DNA from: CAJAUT01 sp964502225
GTDB taxonomy: Bacteria > Patescibacteriota > Microgenomatia > UBA1400 > UBA12108
Length of the DNA: 64,000 bases
Assembly (NCBI GenBank): GCA_964502225.1
Contig: CAZCUC010000002.1
Location: 1 to 64,000, forward strand
Direction: 5' to 3'
Shown: positions 48,331-57,535 of the stretch, piece after piece
Position numbering within the stretch: position 1 is the stretch's first letter
How the letters are laid out: each line of letters opens with the position of its first letter
Made by a program: the position numbers and the translations under genes
The notes under the pieces: model-generated
The model's input: the letters and a program-made list of their open reading frames with translations, nothing else
Told to the model about the DNA's origin: nothing
The model's database searches: none

Positions 48331-48924
48331 CTAGATAATTTCCTGGTATTTAGGGATCCCCTTTTGGCTATAATCTAGCATGACTAGGCCACCCATGGGG
48401 ATGTAGCGAATCTTGGAATTTTCAAATTCGTCAATCGTATGGGGAATCTTCTTCGTGAGGGTAGCGATTAAAAATATGGTTATTGGGTCACCGTGTGAAA
48501 CAAGTACGTGAGATGAGTGTTTACTCATTCCTTTAAGTTTTTCTACAAAAGTAGTGATGCGTGTAAAAATCGCTTCGGGGGATTCGCCGCCATTTTTAAG
48601 ATGTGCGGGAACGTCGTAAGGGTAATTGGGAGATAATTTGGCGAGTTGCGACTTAGATAATCCCTGTAGAGGAGTGCCCGTCTCGATTAGTTCTCCGTAT
48701 TGGTTGGGGTGTAAACCTATTACGTGCCCGATTATGGTGGCTGTTTCAACACAGCGTTCAATCGGACTTGTGGAGAGTGAGCGAATTTTTTCTCCCAGTA
48801 GCTTATCTGCCTGAATGTTGGCTTGTTTTATCCCTAGCTCTGACAACGGAAATCCCGGCAGTTGATATGGAACCACGCTTTTTGGATTTTGGTACTCGCC
48901 GTGGCGTGCAAAATAAATTTTCAT
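48331..48924 (-). CDS. Histidine phosphatase (phosphoglycerate-mutase-like)
   Basis: 197 residues. The RHG motif is FARHGEYQN, a second His is in VLVSHGDPIT, and PIERCVETATIIG holds the conserved Arg. Broad-family phosphatase; substrate unknown. The ATG shares one base with the secF stop (TAATG), so it is co-translated behind SecDF. Converges with rnpB. Confidence 0.9.
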   Translation of the reverse strand: MKIYFARHGEYQNPKSVVPYQLPGFPLSELGIKQANIQADKLLGEKIRSLSTSPIERCVETATIIGHVIGLHPNQYGELIETGTPLQGLSKSQLAKLSPNYPYDVPAHLKNGGESPEAIFTRITTFVEKLKGMSKHSSHVLVSHGDPITIFLIATLTKKIPHTIDEFENSKIRYIPMGGLVMLDYSQKGIPKYQEII

Positions 48925-49796
48925 TATTTAACCCGATGTGCGAGTTTGTCCCAGACAATCAGGAGTGGAGCGGCAGTGAAAGTCGAGGAGTAGGTGCCAG
49001 AAATTGTGCCGATAAGCAGGGCAAAAATAAACCATTTAGTGGTCTCACCACCAAGTAAATACATCGCTAGGAGCATGAATACGATGGTCAGTGAGTTGTT
49101 GATACTCCTCCCCATGGTCTCGACCACTGCGCGGTTAATAATGTCGTCATTTTCGAGGTAGCCATGCTTTTTCTTGAGTTCGCGAATGCGATCGTAAACT
49201 ACGATGGTATCGTGAACAGAAAAACTAAGGATGGTAAGCAGAGCTGTGACGAATAAAGTATCCACTTCTACTCCCCAATACCTCCCAATCAAACTAAAGA
49301 TACCAAGCAAAACTAATGAGTCGTGAAGCATAGCTAGGATAGCCGAGACACCAAACTTGATATTTTTGAACCTGTAGGCAACATACAGCAAAATCATTGA
49401 CGCCGCGAGGATGATGGCTGTGAGAGTTTTTGAGATCAACTCGCTACCCAGAGCTGGACCGACAGTGTCGTAGGATAGCTCGACGATATTGCCGAACTTG
49501 GTTTTGTAGTTCTGATAGGTGTCCTTTGCGATTGGAGCAGTGCTGATCGTCCAGACATTATTATTTTGTGATAAAGTGCGAATCTCAATCGAGGATTCGA
49601 GGGCATACTGACGAAGATAGTCTTCCTCTATTTCTCCCTGCCAGACAATGGTAGTGCCACCGGTAAAATCAATCGAAGGTTTGAGTCCGTACTTGAGGAG
49701 TGAGTAAGATCCAGGGATGATGACAGTCAGCGAGATCAAGAAATAGAGCCACCAATATTTCATTGGCTGAAGGATATGTAGATGTTCACCAATCAT
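48924..49796 (-). CDS. secF: Protein-export membrane protein SecF
   Basis: About 290 residues with six helices. SIDFTGGTTIVWQG is the first-loop signature, FSVHDTIVVYDRIRE and NRAVVETMGRSINNSLTI the conserved helix 4-5 region. Uses the proton-motive force to complete secretion by SecYEG. The start at 49796 was chosen since upstream codons overlap secD. It follows secD by 19 bases, which contain an AT-rich repeat. Confidence 0.95.
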   Translation of the reverse strand: MIGEHLHILQPMKYWWLYFLISLTVIIPGSYSLLKYGLKPSIDFTGGTTIVWQGEIEEDYLRQYALESSIEIRTLSQNNNVWTISTAPIAKDTYQNYKTKFGNIVELSYDTVGPALGSELISKTLTAIILAASMILLYVAYRFKNIKFGVSAILAMLHDSLVLLGIFSLIGRYWGVEVDTLFVTALLTILSFSVHDTIVVYDRIRELKKKHGYLENDDIINRAVVETMGRSINNSLTIVFMLLAMYLLGGETTKWFIFALLIGTISGTYSSTFTAAPLLIVWDKLAHRVK

Positions 49797-49815
49797 AAAT
49801 TCTCCAATTCTCAAA

Positions 49816-51123
49816 TTATTTTTTAGTAAGTGCCCGTAGTAAGTTGCGTGTGACAAAGATGCCCGTAAAGAGTGAGATACAGATCCCGAGGAACAAAGTG
49901 AGCGCAAAGCCACGTACCATCCCCGAGCTATTGAGGAATGTCCAGTCGAGGGGGTTGAAAAGAATAAAAGTAGTGATCAAGGTGGCAATATTGGCATCCT
50001 TGATTGCGTCCCAGGCTTTACCAAAACCAAGCTCCATACTACGCCTCCATTCATTACCTTTCCGGAGCTCTTCTTTCATACGTTCAAATATCAAGATATT
50101 ACTATCGACTGCCATCCCAATCGAGAGAATGAACCCAGCAAGGCCAGGTAGAGTAACCGTGATTGGAACCAGTTTGTACACTGCTAGCGTCAAGAGAGCA
50201 TAGATCACTAGCCCAATATCTGCGACCAGTCCGAGCCAGCCGTAATTGAGGATCATAAAGAGCGCAACCAAACCCAATCCTACTAGACCTGCTGAGATGC
50301 TTTTACTGACACTCTCTGCACCCAGTGTAGGGGCGATATTCTGCTGTTTAATAATCTCGATCGGGACAGGGAGCGCGCCGGCATTTAAAGCAATGACTTT
50401 GTTTTTGGCATCTTCTACCGTAAACTCGCCATTAATCACAGCATTGCCATCGAGAATGGCTTGCTGGACAATGGGAGCTGTGAGTTCTTGCCCGTCAAGC
50501 AAGATCCAGACTGGTTTGCCAATATTGCGAGAGGTAATCTCCCCAAACTTTTTACCCCCCTCTGGTGTGAATTGGAGGGAAATTTCTGGTTTGCCGTTTT
50601 CGGGGTTGAAAGTGACGGCGGATTTTTTGAGGTCTTTGCCGGTCAAGCCAGTCGGTTTGAGATCGGCGTAGGTAGGACTGTCTGTAGCTACTGGCAAGTC
50701 GTAGAAATCTAGGGAGGCAGTTTGTCCGATAAGATCGAGTGCTTCGTCTGGATTGCTGACACCAGGGAGCGCTACTAAAATGCGATAAGTGTCGTTGGTG
50801 ACCAAGGTTTTGATTGATGGTTCGGCGACACCGTAGAGATCGACGCGGCGAGCGATGACTTCTTTGGCTGAATCGAGCGCGTCTTGGCGATCTAGTGGGT
50901 CGACACCACTCATATCAGCGGCCAAAGTGACTTCTGTCCCACCCTGGAGATCTAGTCCCTGTTTGATGTCTAGCGAGCGGACGAAGCTACCGATTTTGAT
51001 GGTAGGACTGGAGAGGACAAAACTGCGCTCACCCAGGTTAAGCGTATAGTTTTTGGGGGCATCGATAATGAGAGCCATGGCCGAGAGGAGAATAATAAAG
51101 AAGATATTGCGTCGCAGTTTCAT
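49816..51123 (-). CDS. secD: Protein-export membrane protein SecD
   Basis: 435 residues. DIKQGLDLQGGTEVTLAA identifies the N-terminal part, the P1 periplasmic head follows, and GFILSIGMAVDSNILIFERMKEEL in the C-terminal six-helix region is the proton-path motif. Works with SecF. TAAACT ends six bases before the ATG. The small periplasmic domain is typical of short Gram-positive/CPR forms. Confidence 0.96.
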   Translation of the reverse strand: MKLRRNIFFIILLSAMALIIDAPKNYTLNLGERSFVLSSPTIKIGSFVRSLDIKQGLDLQGGTEVTLAADMSGVDPLDRQDALDSAKEVIARRVDLYGVAEPSIKTLVTNDTYRILVALPGVSNPDEALDLIGQTASLDFYDLPVATDSPTYADLKPTGLTGKDLKKSAVTFNPENGKPEISLQFTPEGGKKFGEITSRNIGKPVWILLDGQELTAPIVQQAILDGNAVINGEFTVEDAKNKVIALNAGALPVPIEIIKQQNIAPTLGAESVSKSISAGLVGLGLVALFMILNYGWLGLVADIGLVIYALLTLAVYKLVPITVTLPGLAGFILSIGMAVDSNILIFERMKEELRKGNEWRRSMELGFGKAWDAIKDANIATLITTFILFNPLDWTFLNSSGMVRGFALTLFLGICISLFTGIFVTRNLLRALTKK

Positions 51124-51167
51124 ATGATTAGTTTAAAGGTTAAAGGTGTAAGTGTATAGTCACCCCG

Positions 51168-51347
51168 TTATTTCACATCTAGCTTTAGTTGTCTGGTTTG
51201 AGTGAATGAAGCTGAGAGGATTTGGGTAGTCTGATCGTAGGAGAGCTCGACCTCATCTCCCTCGTCCAGCGCGAGTGCTTTAATAACGATGCTTGGAATA
51301 ATGATACCTTTGGAGTTGCCTATTTTGGTGATCTTGGTGGACATCAT
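51168..51347 (-). CDS. SpoVT/AbrB-like DNA-binding protein (MazE-type)
   Basis: 59 residues, short of usual gene-finding cut-offs. KITKIGNSKGIIIPSIVIKA with LDEGDEVELSYD is the swapped-hairpin AbrB fold of antitoxins such as MazE. The ATG overlaps the stop of the upstream HTH gene by four bases (ATGA). No MazF-like toxin is adjacent. The protein may be a regulator that acts with the HTH protein. Confidence 0.8.
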   Translation of the reverse strand: MMSTKITKIGNSKGIIIPSIVIKALALDEGDEVELSYDQTTQILSASFTQTRQLKLDVK

Positions 51348-51925
51348 GCCACAAGCTCCTCTTCGTCGCCTACTACCATCACTCTAGAGGCTTCGAGAAT
51401 ACGGCCAATAAAGGGGTCGTTGTGAGTCTTGCGATAGGAGAGCTCGGCTTCGGTCATGACCGTGTAGTTGATTTCCCGGGACAATTTGGCTTCTTGCTCC
51501 TTGATGAGCTCGGTAAGCTGGGGCATGATCAAATCGCCAACTAGGAGGAGATCGACTGTATCTTTGGCTCTAGGCATGTGGCGGACAAAACGACCAGAAA
51601 CCATGGCAAATTTGAGTTTGCCGAGCTTGGGAGCAGATTTGGTAATAGCCAAGCCTAGACCGGTAGTTTTACCGATCATACTCATAAGCTCTTTGTGAAA
51701 AAGGTAGTTTTTATTAAAAGTGTAGTAGATGCGATTGCCACGCTTTTCGTCTTTGACCATACCCACACTCTGCATATGGATCAATTCGCGTCTGACAGCA
51801 TTGATTTCCTCGTCCAGTTTGCGGGTGAGCTCGCGGATGTAAAACATTTGCTCAGGATGAATCAGGAAAACTTCGAGAAGTTTGACGCGTACTTTAGAAA
51901 CAACAAAGTCAGATAGACTAGCCAT
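51344..51925 (-). CDS. Winged-helix protein with nucleotidyltransferase-like C terminus
   Basis: 193 residues. VRVKLLEVFLIHPEQMFYIREL and NAVRRELIHMQSVGMV form a winged helix with wing GNRIYYTFN. The C-terminal KFAMVSGRFVRH and TVDLLLVGDLI resemble an MNT-type nucleotidyltransferase in which the second catalytic Asp pattern is incomplete, so catalysis is doubtful. Such fusions are seen in CPR and archaea. TACAAT ends six bases before the ATG; an AbrB-like gene follows with a four-base overlap. Confidence 0.8.
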   Translation of the reverse strand: MASLSDFVVSKVRVKLLEVFLIHPEQMFYIRELTRKLDEEINAVRRELIHMQSVGMVKDEKRGNRIYYTFNKNYLFHKELMSMIGKTTGLGLAITKSAPKLGKLKFAMVSGRFVRHMPRAKDTVDLLLVGDLIMPQLTELIKEQEAKLSREINYTVMTEAELSYRKTHNDPFIGRILEASRVMVVGDEEELVA

Positions 51926-51976
51926 GCTTCAATTGTATAACAAAAATACTCGAACACAATAGGTGTACGACCTACC

Positions 51977-53176
51977 CTAGTACTCGACCTCGTTGTCGAG
52001 AGGGAGAATTTCGAAGACAATCTTGCCTCGATTGAAAGCGAGCGCTTTGCCTTTGGCATCTTTCCAGATAGTCTTGGCTTCACGATCTTTCTTGGACCAA
52101 GTAGCCTCGGTGGCTAGACCATCTTGGAAAACAATTCCCTTGCCAGTCCCGATCAATTCGTAAAGCATGTGCTTGTGTTCATCTAGGGGCCCTAGCTCTT
52201 TGGTGAACTGAACCACGACCACTTTGGCGGATAGCTGAGAGTCGTCGTTTAAGTCTTTGTGAGCGAGACCACCGTTTTCACGAGTGTAAGCATTTTTAGC
52301 AGAGTCATAATTCCAGACTACATCGTAGTCATGGTAGCTCTCCCAGAATCCAAATGCGATTTTGGCAATTGAGCCTTTGTCTTTGGCGTCGTCTTTGAAT
52401 GTGAATGGAGTGTATTTGTCAGACCACTCGGTCTTGCCATCGGGAGTTTTGTTGGTCCATCCCCTGGTACCAGCGGCATACTTCCAGAGCTTTTCGGTGC
52501 TTGTGTACATGGTGTGTTCGGTGGCAACAGTCCGGCCTAGACGCTCGTAGTCACGCCAGAAAGTGGGGAAACCGATTGAGAACTGGTTGAGATCGTTACC
52601 CTTGGCTCCACCCCAGCCATACTGATTGATTTGCTCGAGAGCCTGGACACGCTTGTCGGTGTTGCAAGTTTTGGGATCGCTAGAGCCACAGTTGGCACCC
52701 CCGACGTGAGTATAGAGTGGATAGTTGTACTCTGAAGCGGCGTTGATAAAGTGTGTCCTGGCACTACGAACCGGTCCCAAGATTGTGTCTTTGGCGGCGA
52801 CACCACAGTAGAAGACAGCACCAAAGCGAGATACCCCACCCTCGGCAACGGCTTCGTAGATGATGTCGGCTGAGCCGAGACCAGATTGTGGGCGGGCATC
52901 AGGCGTGTTTTCGATCATGACAAAAAGCGGGCGGCGAGATTCCCAGACTTTTTTCTCTGCGGTTGTGTACATGACACCATTGATTGGGCACTCTGAAGTA
53001 CGTGGGGCAGATGGATCAATATTCAAGCCACCACCAACGGGAGGAGTGGCAACTGGAGTGAGAGCACCACCTGATTCGGGTGAGTAGAGGTAATTGGTCA
53101 AAGCATAACTTGCGCCCCCAGAGAGGGAGAAAGCGAGGACGAAAACCAAGATACCTTTAACGAGTGGATTTTGCAT
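51977..53176 (-). CDS. Exported DUF3048 (YerB-like) protein
   Basis: 399 residues with an N-terminal anchor (GILVFVLAFSLSGGASYAL) and then the DUF3048 domain: RPLFVMIENTPDARPQSGLG, ADIIYEAVAEGGVSRFGAVF and PVRSARTHFINAASEY. In B. subtilis YerB is a lipoprotein of unknown function. It follows the DUF4446 gene by two bases, so both are in one cell-envelope operon. Confidence 0.92.
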   Translation of the reverse strand: MQNPLVKGILVFVLAFSLSGGASYALTNYLYSPESGGALTPVATPPVGGGLNIDPSAPRTSECPINGVMYTTAEKKVWESRRPLFVMIENTPDARPQSGLGSADIIYEAVAEGGVSRFGAVFYCGVAAKDTILGPVRSARTHFINAASEYNYPLYTHVGGANCGSSDPKTCNTDKRVQALEQINQYGWGGAKGNDLNQFSIGFPTFWRDYERLGRTVATEHTMYTSTEKLWKYAAGTRGWTNKTPDGKTEWSDKYTPFTFKDDAKDKGSIAKIAFGFWESYHDYDVVWNYDSAKNAYTRENGGLAHKDLNDDSQLSAKVVVVQFTKELGPLDEHKHMLYELIGTGKGIVFQDGLATEATWSKKDREAKTIWKDAKGKALAFNRGKIVFEILPLDNEVEY

Positions 53177-53178
53177 AT

Positions 53179-53649
53179 TTATTTGCCCTTTCGATTAATT
53201 GTTTTTTGTTCTTCTTCAGAGAGAGGATGATCTATGCCAACCCCACCTTTGACTGATTTTACATAGAATCGCGTATTTTCTCTACTATGTAGAGATGTTA
53301 TCACTACCCCGTCTTTATTGCCATCGAGGATTGCTAAGATAAAGCTTTGATCGCCACCGGTGTCACCAAAGGGATTAAATCGCTTCATGGTCAAATTTTG
53401 CAGGTGGAGTATGCTGTGCTCCTTTTGTTTTTGGAGCTCTGATCTACTTACCTCTAGCTGTCGCTCGTGCTGAGATAGAGAATGCTGGATACCTTGGAGA
53501 GCATTCATCAGAGTTTTGGGATCAACTCCCTTGGTGAGTGAGTTGTAGTGTAGGCGCAACTTGCGGATAGAGAGGAAAAGAACGAGATTGAGAAGCAAGG
53601 ACAAGATCCCGATACTGCCCACAATGATAGTGTCTAGCGTAAATTGCAT
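53179..53649 (-). CDS. DUF4446 membrane-anchored protein
   Basis: 156 residues. One N-terminal helix (VGSIGILSLLLNLVLFLSI), a coiled-coil stretch (about 50-90) and the conserved RFNPFGDTGGDQSFILAILD then GVVITSLHSRENTRFYVK block of DUF4446. Function unknown; often next to chromosome-segregation or envelope genes. TATCAT ends six bases before the ATG. Confidence 0.92.
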   Translation of the reverse strand: MQFTLDTIIVGSIGILSLLLNLVLFLSIRKLRLHYNSLTKGVDPKTLMNALQGIQHSLSQHERQLEVSRSELQKQKEHSILHLQNLTMKRFNPFGDTGGDQSFILAILDGNKDGVVITSLHSRENTRFYVKSVKGGVGIDHPLSEEEQKTINRKGK

Positions 53650-53675
53650 AAAATTATGATAGCATAGTTATATAT

Positions 53676-54254
53676 ATGGCATATCTCGAATTTGAGAGCG
53701 CACCCGCTTCGGTTAAAACTGGGGCGATCATCAAGATAATCTCCCTCTTTGGATTTGCGATCGTATTTGGTATTTTCTTTTTGGTGAGAGGACTTTTCTT
53801 TAAATCGAGAGTCAATCAAGTTTCTGTGACTGACTCCTTTGGCAAACTAGAATACACCGTGCCCTACAAAAATACCCTTTATGAAAGTTTTGGATTTGTA
53901 CAAGAGCCAAAGGTAACGATGCCACTCAAGACTACCAATGGTTATGTAAATACGACTTTCTTGCTGGATTCTGGTGCAGTGGTTACTACCCTACCACTCC
54001 AAGCCGCGCAAGATACGGGAGCGGACTTGGCGCAAGCCAAACGGATTACCCTCCAAGGATTCTCTGGGGTACCCGCTTTTGCTTACCTGTCTAAAGTCAC
54101 AATTAAAATCGGCAATACCGACTATGAGCTACCGGCTACTTTTACCGAATCTAACTCGACCACCTATATCCTCGGACGCAAGGGCTTGTTTGATGACTTT
54201 ACTATCAACTTTGATCACGAAGAAAGAATGATTACAATCAGTAAAAGGAGTTAA
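53676..54254 (+). CDS. Membrane-anchored retropepsin-like aspartic protease
   Basis: 192 residues. One helix (IISLFGFAIVFGIFFLVRGL) anchors an extracytoplasmic domain. TTFLLDSGAVVTTLP holds the DSG(A) catalytic Asp, and STTYILGRKGLFDDFTIN the retropepsin's second conserved Gly loop. As a retropepsin it should act as a homodimer. Substrate unknown. Followed six bases later by an IPT/TIG-type protein gene. Confidence 0.85.
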   Translation: MAYLEFESAPASVKTGAIIKIISLFGFAIVFGIFFLVRGLFFKSRVNQVSVTDSFGKLEYTVPYKNTLYESFGFVQEPKVTMPLKTTNGYVNTTFLLDSGAVVTTLPLQAAQDTGADLAQAKRITLQGFSGVPAFAYLSKVTIKIGNTDYELPATFTESNSTTYILGRKGLFDDFTINFDHEERMITISKRS

Positions 54255-54259
54255 GTGGT

Positions 54260-55078
54260 ATGAACGAAAATATCTACGATCGCATTCAACAAGCACTGAC
54301 ATGGAAAAGGATTATCTCGTTTAACTTGGTTTTGTTTTTGGTTTTAATTGTCCCGATCTCTATCCAATTGGCACAGCAAGATACCGAAAATAGGTCTGGA
54401 GCGGCAGGCGAAGTAGAGCCAGCGCCGATTATCCCCCCAGCCAATTACCCAGTAAACCCCCCATCGATCGACAGAGTGAGTACTTTTTTTGGCAAAACAG
54501 GTGACACGATCGTGATCCTAGGAGCCAATTTTGGTGATTACCAATGGGAGAGCAAGGTGTTTGTGGGCAATACCGAGGCGCCAAAGGATGCGGTCGTCAG
54601 GTGGAGCAATAACGTAGTTGAAGTCAAAATACCAGATAGTGCAAGAACTGGGCAAGTTTGGATTAACTCCAATAATCGGGAGGCCAAATGGGAGGGTTCG
54701 CTACTCCTTTATGATGTGGCGAGAGCGGCTCAGATAGGGATGCAAAAGATATCCTCAACTAATGGCAAGGTTTATACCGTAAATGCAAGTGGGGTAGTCA
54801 GAGGGATGGTCGAGTTTGCGTATGTGAGTGAGCCACTTGTGATCACACCCCTAAGCGGGATCACGGTCACTAGTCAGACACAAAATGCAGATAGCTTGGG
54901 CAAAAAAATGAAAATTATGTTTGAAACTAGCCCACTTCAAAGTACTAAAACGGAACTGTTTGATTATAGCTACCCAGGCCTGGGAACGATCGAGATAATC
55001 CGGGCAGAGATATTTGATGCGAGTGGTAAGCTACTGCCAATCTTCTCTAATCCACTGGCGATTAAGGTAACACCTTAA
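54260..55078 (+). CDS. Exported IPT/TIG-domain-like protein
   Basis: 272 residues. One N-terminal helix (IISFNLVLFLVLIVPISIQL) precedes a Pro-rich linker and an Ig-like IPT/TIG domain (GDTIVILGANFGDYQWES...VFVGN...VVRWSNNVVEVKIPD, about 85-135); a further beta-rich region ends it. Probably on the cell surface. Likely co-transcribed with the protease. Its 3' end overlaps uppP by 17 bases. Confidence 0.82.
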   Translation: MNENIYDRIQQALTWKRIISFNLVLFLVLIVPISIQLAQQDTENRSGAAGEVEPAPIIPPANYPVNPPSIDRVSTFFGKTGDTIVILGANFGDYQWESKVFVGNTEAPKDAVVRWSNNVVEVKIPDSARTGQVWINSNNREAKWEGSLLLYDVARAAQIGMQKISSTNGKVYTVNASGVVRGMVEFAYVSEPLVITPLSGITVTSQTQNADSLGKKMKIMFETSPLQSTKTELFDYSYPGLGTIEIIRAEIFDASGKLLPIFSNPLAIKVTP

Positions 55079-55835
55079 ATAAACCTAAGATTCCGCCAAG
55101 CACCAGTCGGTACCAACCAAAAACCCTGAGTGTGTGGGTACCCAAGTAGGAAATGAACCACTTGACCACGATGTAACCGGAAATCAAGGCCACAACTGTC
55201 CCGAGGATGATTAAACTCCAGCCGTTGCCAGTACTTAACAGTAGTTCTCGATTTTGGATTAGATCAACCATGGTGGCGGAAAATATTGTGGGTAGGGAGA
55301 GCAAAAAAGTATATTTGGCCGCCTCTGTGCGCTTGTATCCCAAAAGCATCATGATGACAATAATCGATCCAGAACGAGAAACTCCAGGTATAACTGAGGT
55401 GGCTTGGGCTAGCCCAATCAAGAGTGCGTCTTTGGTAGTCACATCCTGACATTTTTTAACCAAGTTGGTGATACGCGATTCGAGGACTAGGAAGATTACA
55501 CCCATGCCGACAAAAACACTCAACATGAGCCAATCAGATTCAAAAAATACATCTTTGATAATCTTGTGGAGCACAAATCCAACTACGGCGGTGGGAATAA
55601 AAGAATAAATAATATTGACAATGAGCTTGCGGTCGCGGATGAGAGTTTGAAAGTAAATAAAGAGGAGAGCAATGACCGCGCCACTCTGGATGACGACTTC
55701 GAATAACTTGAGAAAATTGTTAGACTCGAGCGCAAGCAAGCGCGAAGTAAGTATGAGGTGAAAAGTGGAAGAGATAGGGAGAAACTCAGTCAACCCCTCT
55801 ACTACGCCCAAGATTAGTACTTGAAGAATATTCAT
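55062..55835 (-). CDS. uppP: Undecaprenyl-diphosphatase UppP (BacA)
   Basis: 257 residues, eight helices. EGLTEFLPISST and PGVSRSGSIIV are the paired catalytic motifs for dephosphorylating undecaprenyl diphosphate, the wall lipid carrier. The first motif reads SSTFHL where a glycine is normal (SSTGHL), a notable substitution. Nine bases after the mechanosensitive-channel-like gene. Confidence 0.95.
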   Translation of the reverse strand: MNILQVLILGVVEGLTEFLPISSTFHLILTSRLLALESNNFLKLFEVVIQSGAVIALLFIYFQTLIRDRKLIVNIIYSFIPTAVVGFVLHKIIKDVFFESDWLMLSVFVGMGVIFLVLESRITNLVKKCQDVTTKDALLIGLAQATSVIPGVSRSGSIIVIMMLLGYKRTEAAKYTFLLSLPTIFSATMVDLIQNRELLLSTGNGWSLIILGTVVALISGYIVVKWFISYLGTHTLRVFGWYRLVLGGILGLFKVLP

Positions 55836-55844
55836 AAGAAAGCG

Positions 55845-56537
55845 TTATTTCTTTAGATCGCGCTTGAGCTCTTTGTACCAATCGGAGAGTGCTTGACCGA
55901 TCACATCTTTGGCACCCAGTCCGATCGCCAAACCAAAACCTAGAGCCAGCATGGCGACAAAGCCGATGAAGAGAATGTTGATAAAAGCAGTCGCAATCTT
56001 GAGTTCGGAAAAAGCGGCGAGGGTGGCGATAGTGACGACGGTGTAACTAGCGATTTTGCCCATGAGCCTAGAGGTTTTGAGATCAACAGTAGCGAGAGCC
56101 CCTTTTACAACCCCTTCGATGAGACCAGCCAGGAGGACTCCGATAGCCATGACGATCACGGCTGAGATCACGTTGGGGACATAGCCCAGTACCCCACCTA
56201 GAACGTTTGAGACAGTAGTAAGACCGAGGATGTTGGTTGCGGCAATAAAGAAGGTCAGAACGATTAGCCATTTTAGAATACTACCAATCACTTCTTCGAC
56301 TTTACTCTCGACTTCGGCTTTGACTAGAAATGCTTTGAACTTTGAATCTTTGATCAAGGTTTCGAAGCGAAGCATTTGCAAACTTTTGATGATAATCATT
56401 TTGACCCAATTGCCTAGGAATATCCCAGCCCAAGCGACTACGACTGCCCCGAGGATGTGAGGGAATAAAGTCAGAATAGAAGTCGTGGTGCTATACCACA
56501 CAGCTGCAAGCGCACTTTGCCAGGCCATGATATCCAT
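55845..56537 (-). CDS. MscS-related (CmpX-like) membrane protein
   Basis: 230 residues with four or five helices: LFPHILGAVVVAWAGIFLGN, two Gly/Ala-rich helices (NVISAVIVMAIGVLLAGLIE) and FGLAIGLGAKDVIGQALSDW, the conserved-helix family near MscS. Lacks the MscS beta domain, so gating is not assured. GAGGAG lies six bases before the ATG. Two bases after the AI-2E gene. Confidence 0.85.
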   Translation of the reverse strand: MDIMAWQSALAAVWYSTTTSILTLFPHILGAVVVAWAGIFLGNWVKMIIIKSLQMLRFETLIKDSKFKAFLVKAEVESKVEEVIGSILKWLIVLTFFIAATNILGLTTVSNVLGGVLGYVPNVISAVIVMAIGVLLAGLIEGVVKGALATVDLKTSRLMGKIASYTVVTIATLAAFSELKIATAFINILFIGFVAMLALGFGLAIGLGAKDVIGQALSDWYKELKRDLKK

Positions 56538-56539
56538 AG

Positions 56540-57532
56540 TTAACTCCTCTCCCGATGTAGATCGGGACTAAATGCTTTGATAACTGTTTTGATCGTCAAG
56601 TAAATGGGCATAGCCAGGATAGCACCAGTCACCCCACCCAGAGTAAAGCCAACAAGGAGAACGAGAATGGTCACGAGTGGCTCGGTGCCGGTAGCTGATT
56701 CCATAATTTTGGGAACAATTAAATTGTTTTCCAGTTGCTGAATGACAATACTCAAAATAAGTGCACCCAACCCTACATAGGGAGAGACAGTGAGACCAAT
56801 GAGAATAGCAGGGATGGCGGCGATAGTGGGTCCCAAGTTTGGCACGGCCTCTAGGAGACCAGCAATAACTGCGAGGGGTAAAGCATAGGGAATACCAAGT
56901 GCCTGAAGACCCAGGTAAGTCATGAGCCCAATAATCGCCATCAGGAATAGTTCGCCTCTGACCCAGCCACCAACCTGACGTTCGACTGCGATGACCAATG
57001 CTTCGGCGCGTGATTCGGCGTTGCGATTATCAAAGAATCTGAGTAAATAACGATGGAGGTTGGGACGTTCCAGTACCAAGTAGTAGGACATAAAGAAGAG
57101 GGCCAAAATATTCATAATATTTGAGAAGGCACCGGCGGCGATTTTGAGCAGATTGGAGGGAACCGAGCTCAAGTAGTTGCCTACTACGTTGGGATCAAAT
57201 TGAGCATTAAACATGTCTTCGAGATTGTGCATATAAGTCGGGAGGACGAGTGTCAAATCTTTGGTTTGTTGCACTACAGCTGGGACAAGTGAAGCAATGA
57301 CTGTAGAAATCAGGGCAATCAAGCCAAAATAAATCACCAACATAACGATGATCGTGGGGATTTTGATTTTTTTGGCGAGTTTGATAACTGGATTGACGGC
57401 AGTCATTAAAATGAAGGCAATGAATAACAGCACGATAATACTGCGAACCTGGTAAATAAACCAAAGTCCCAAGACAAGGCTAAACGTAAAAACAATAGTT
57501 TTTTGTGAAATCTCGACTTTTTTGGTTTCCAT
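56540..57532 (-). CDS. AI-2E-family transporter
   Basis: 330 residues, about eight helices. TAVNPVIKLAKKIKIPTIIV early, then the hydrophilic centre ending FFDNRNAESRAEALVIAVE, and the conserved GLLEAVPNLGPTIAAIPAIL and QQLENNLIVPKIM. Members export autoinducer-2, toxins or act as antiporters; substrate unknown. Three bases after miaA. Confidence 0.93.
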   Translation of the reverse strand: METKKVEISQKTIVFTFSLVLGLWFIYQVRSIIVLLFIAFILMTAVNPVIKLAKKIKIPTIIVMLVIYFGLIALISTVIASLVPAVVQQTKDLTLVLPTYMHNLEDMFNAQFDPNVVGNYLSSVPSNLLKIAAGAFSNIMNILALFFMSYYLVLERPNLHRYLLRFFDNRNAESRAEALVIAVERQVGGWVRGELFLMAIIGLMTYLGLQALGIPYALPLAVIAGLLEAVPNLGPTIAAIPAILIGLTVSPYVGLGALILSIVIQQLENNLIVPKIMESATGTEPLVTILVLLVGFTLGGVTGAILAMPIYLTIKTVIKAFSPDLHRERS

Positions 57533-57535
57533 AGT

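Noticed and set aside
49797..49913. N-terminal extension of secF into secD
   Set aside because: The extension overlaps the secD 3' end and lacks SecF-like sequence; the ATG at 49796 precedes the family's first helix.
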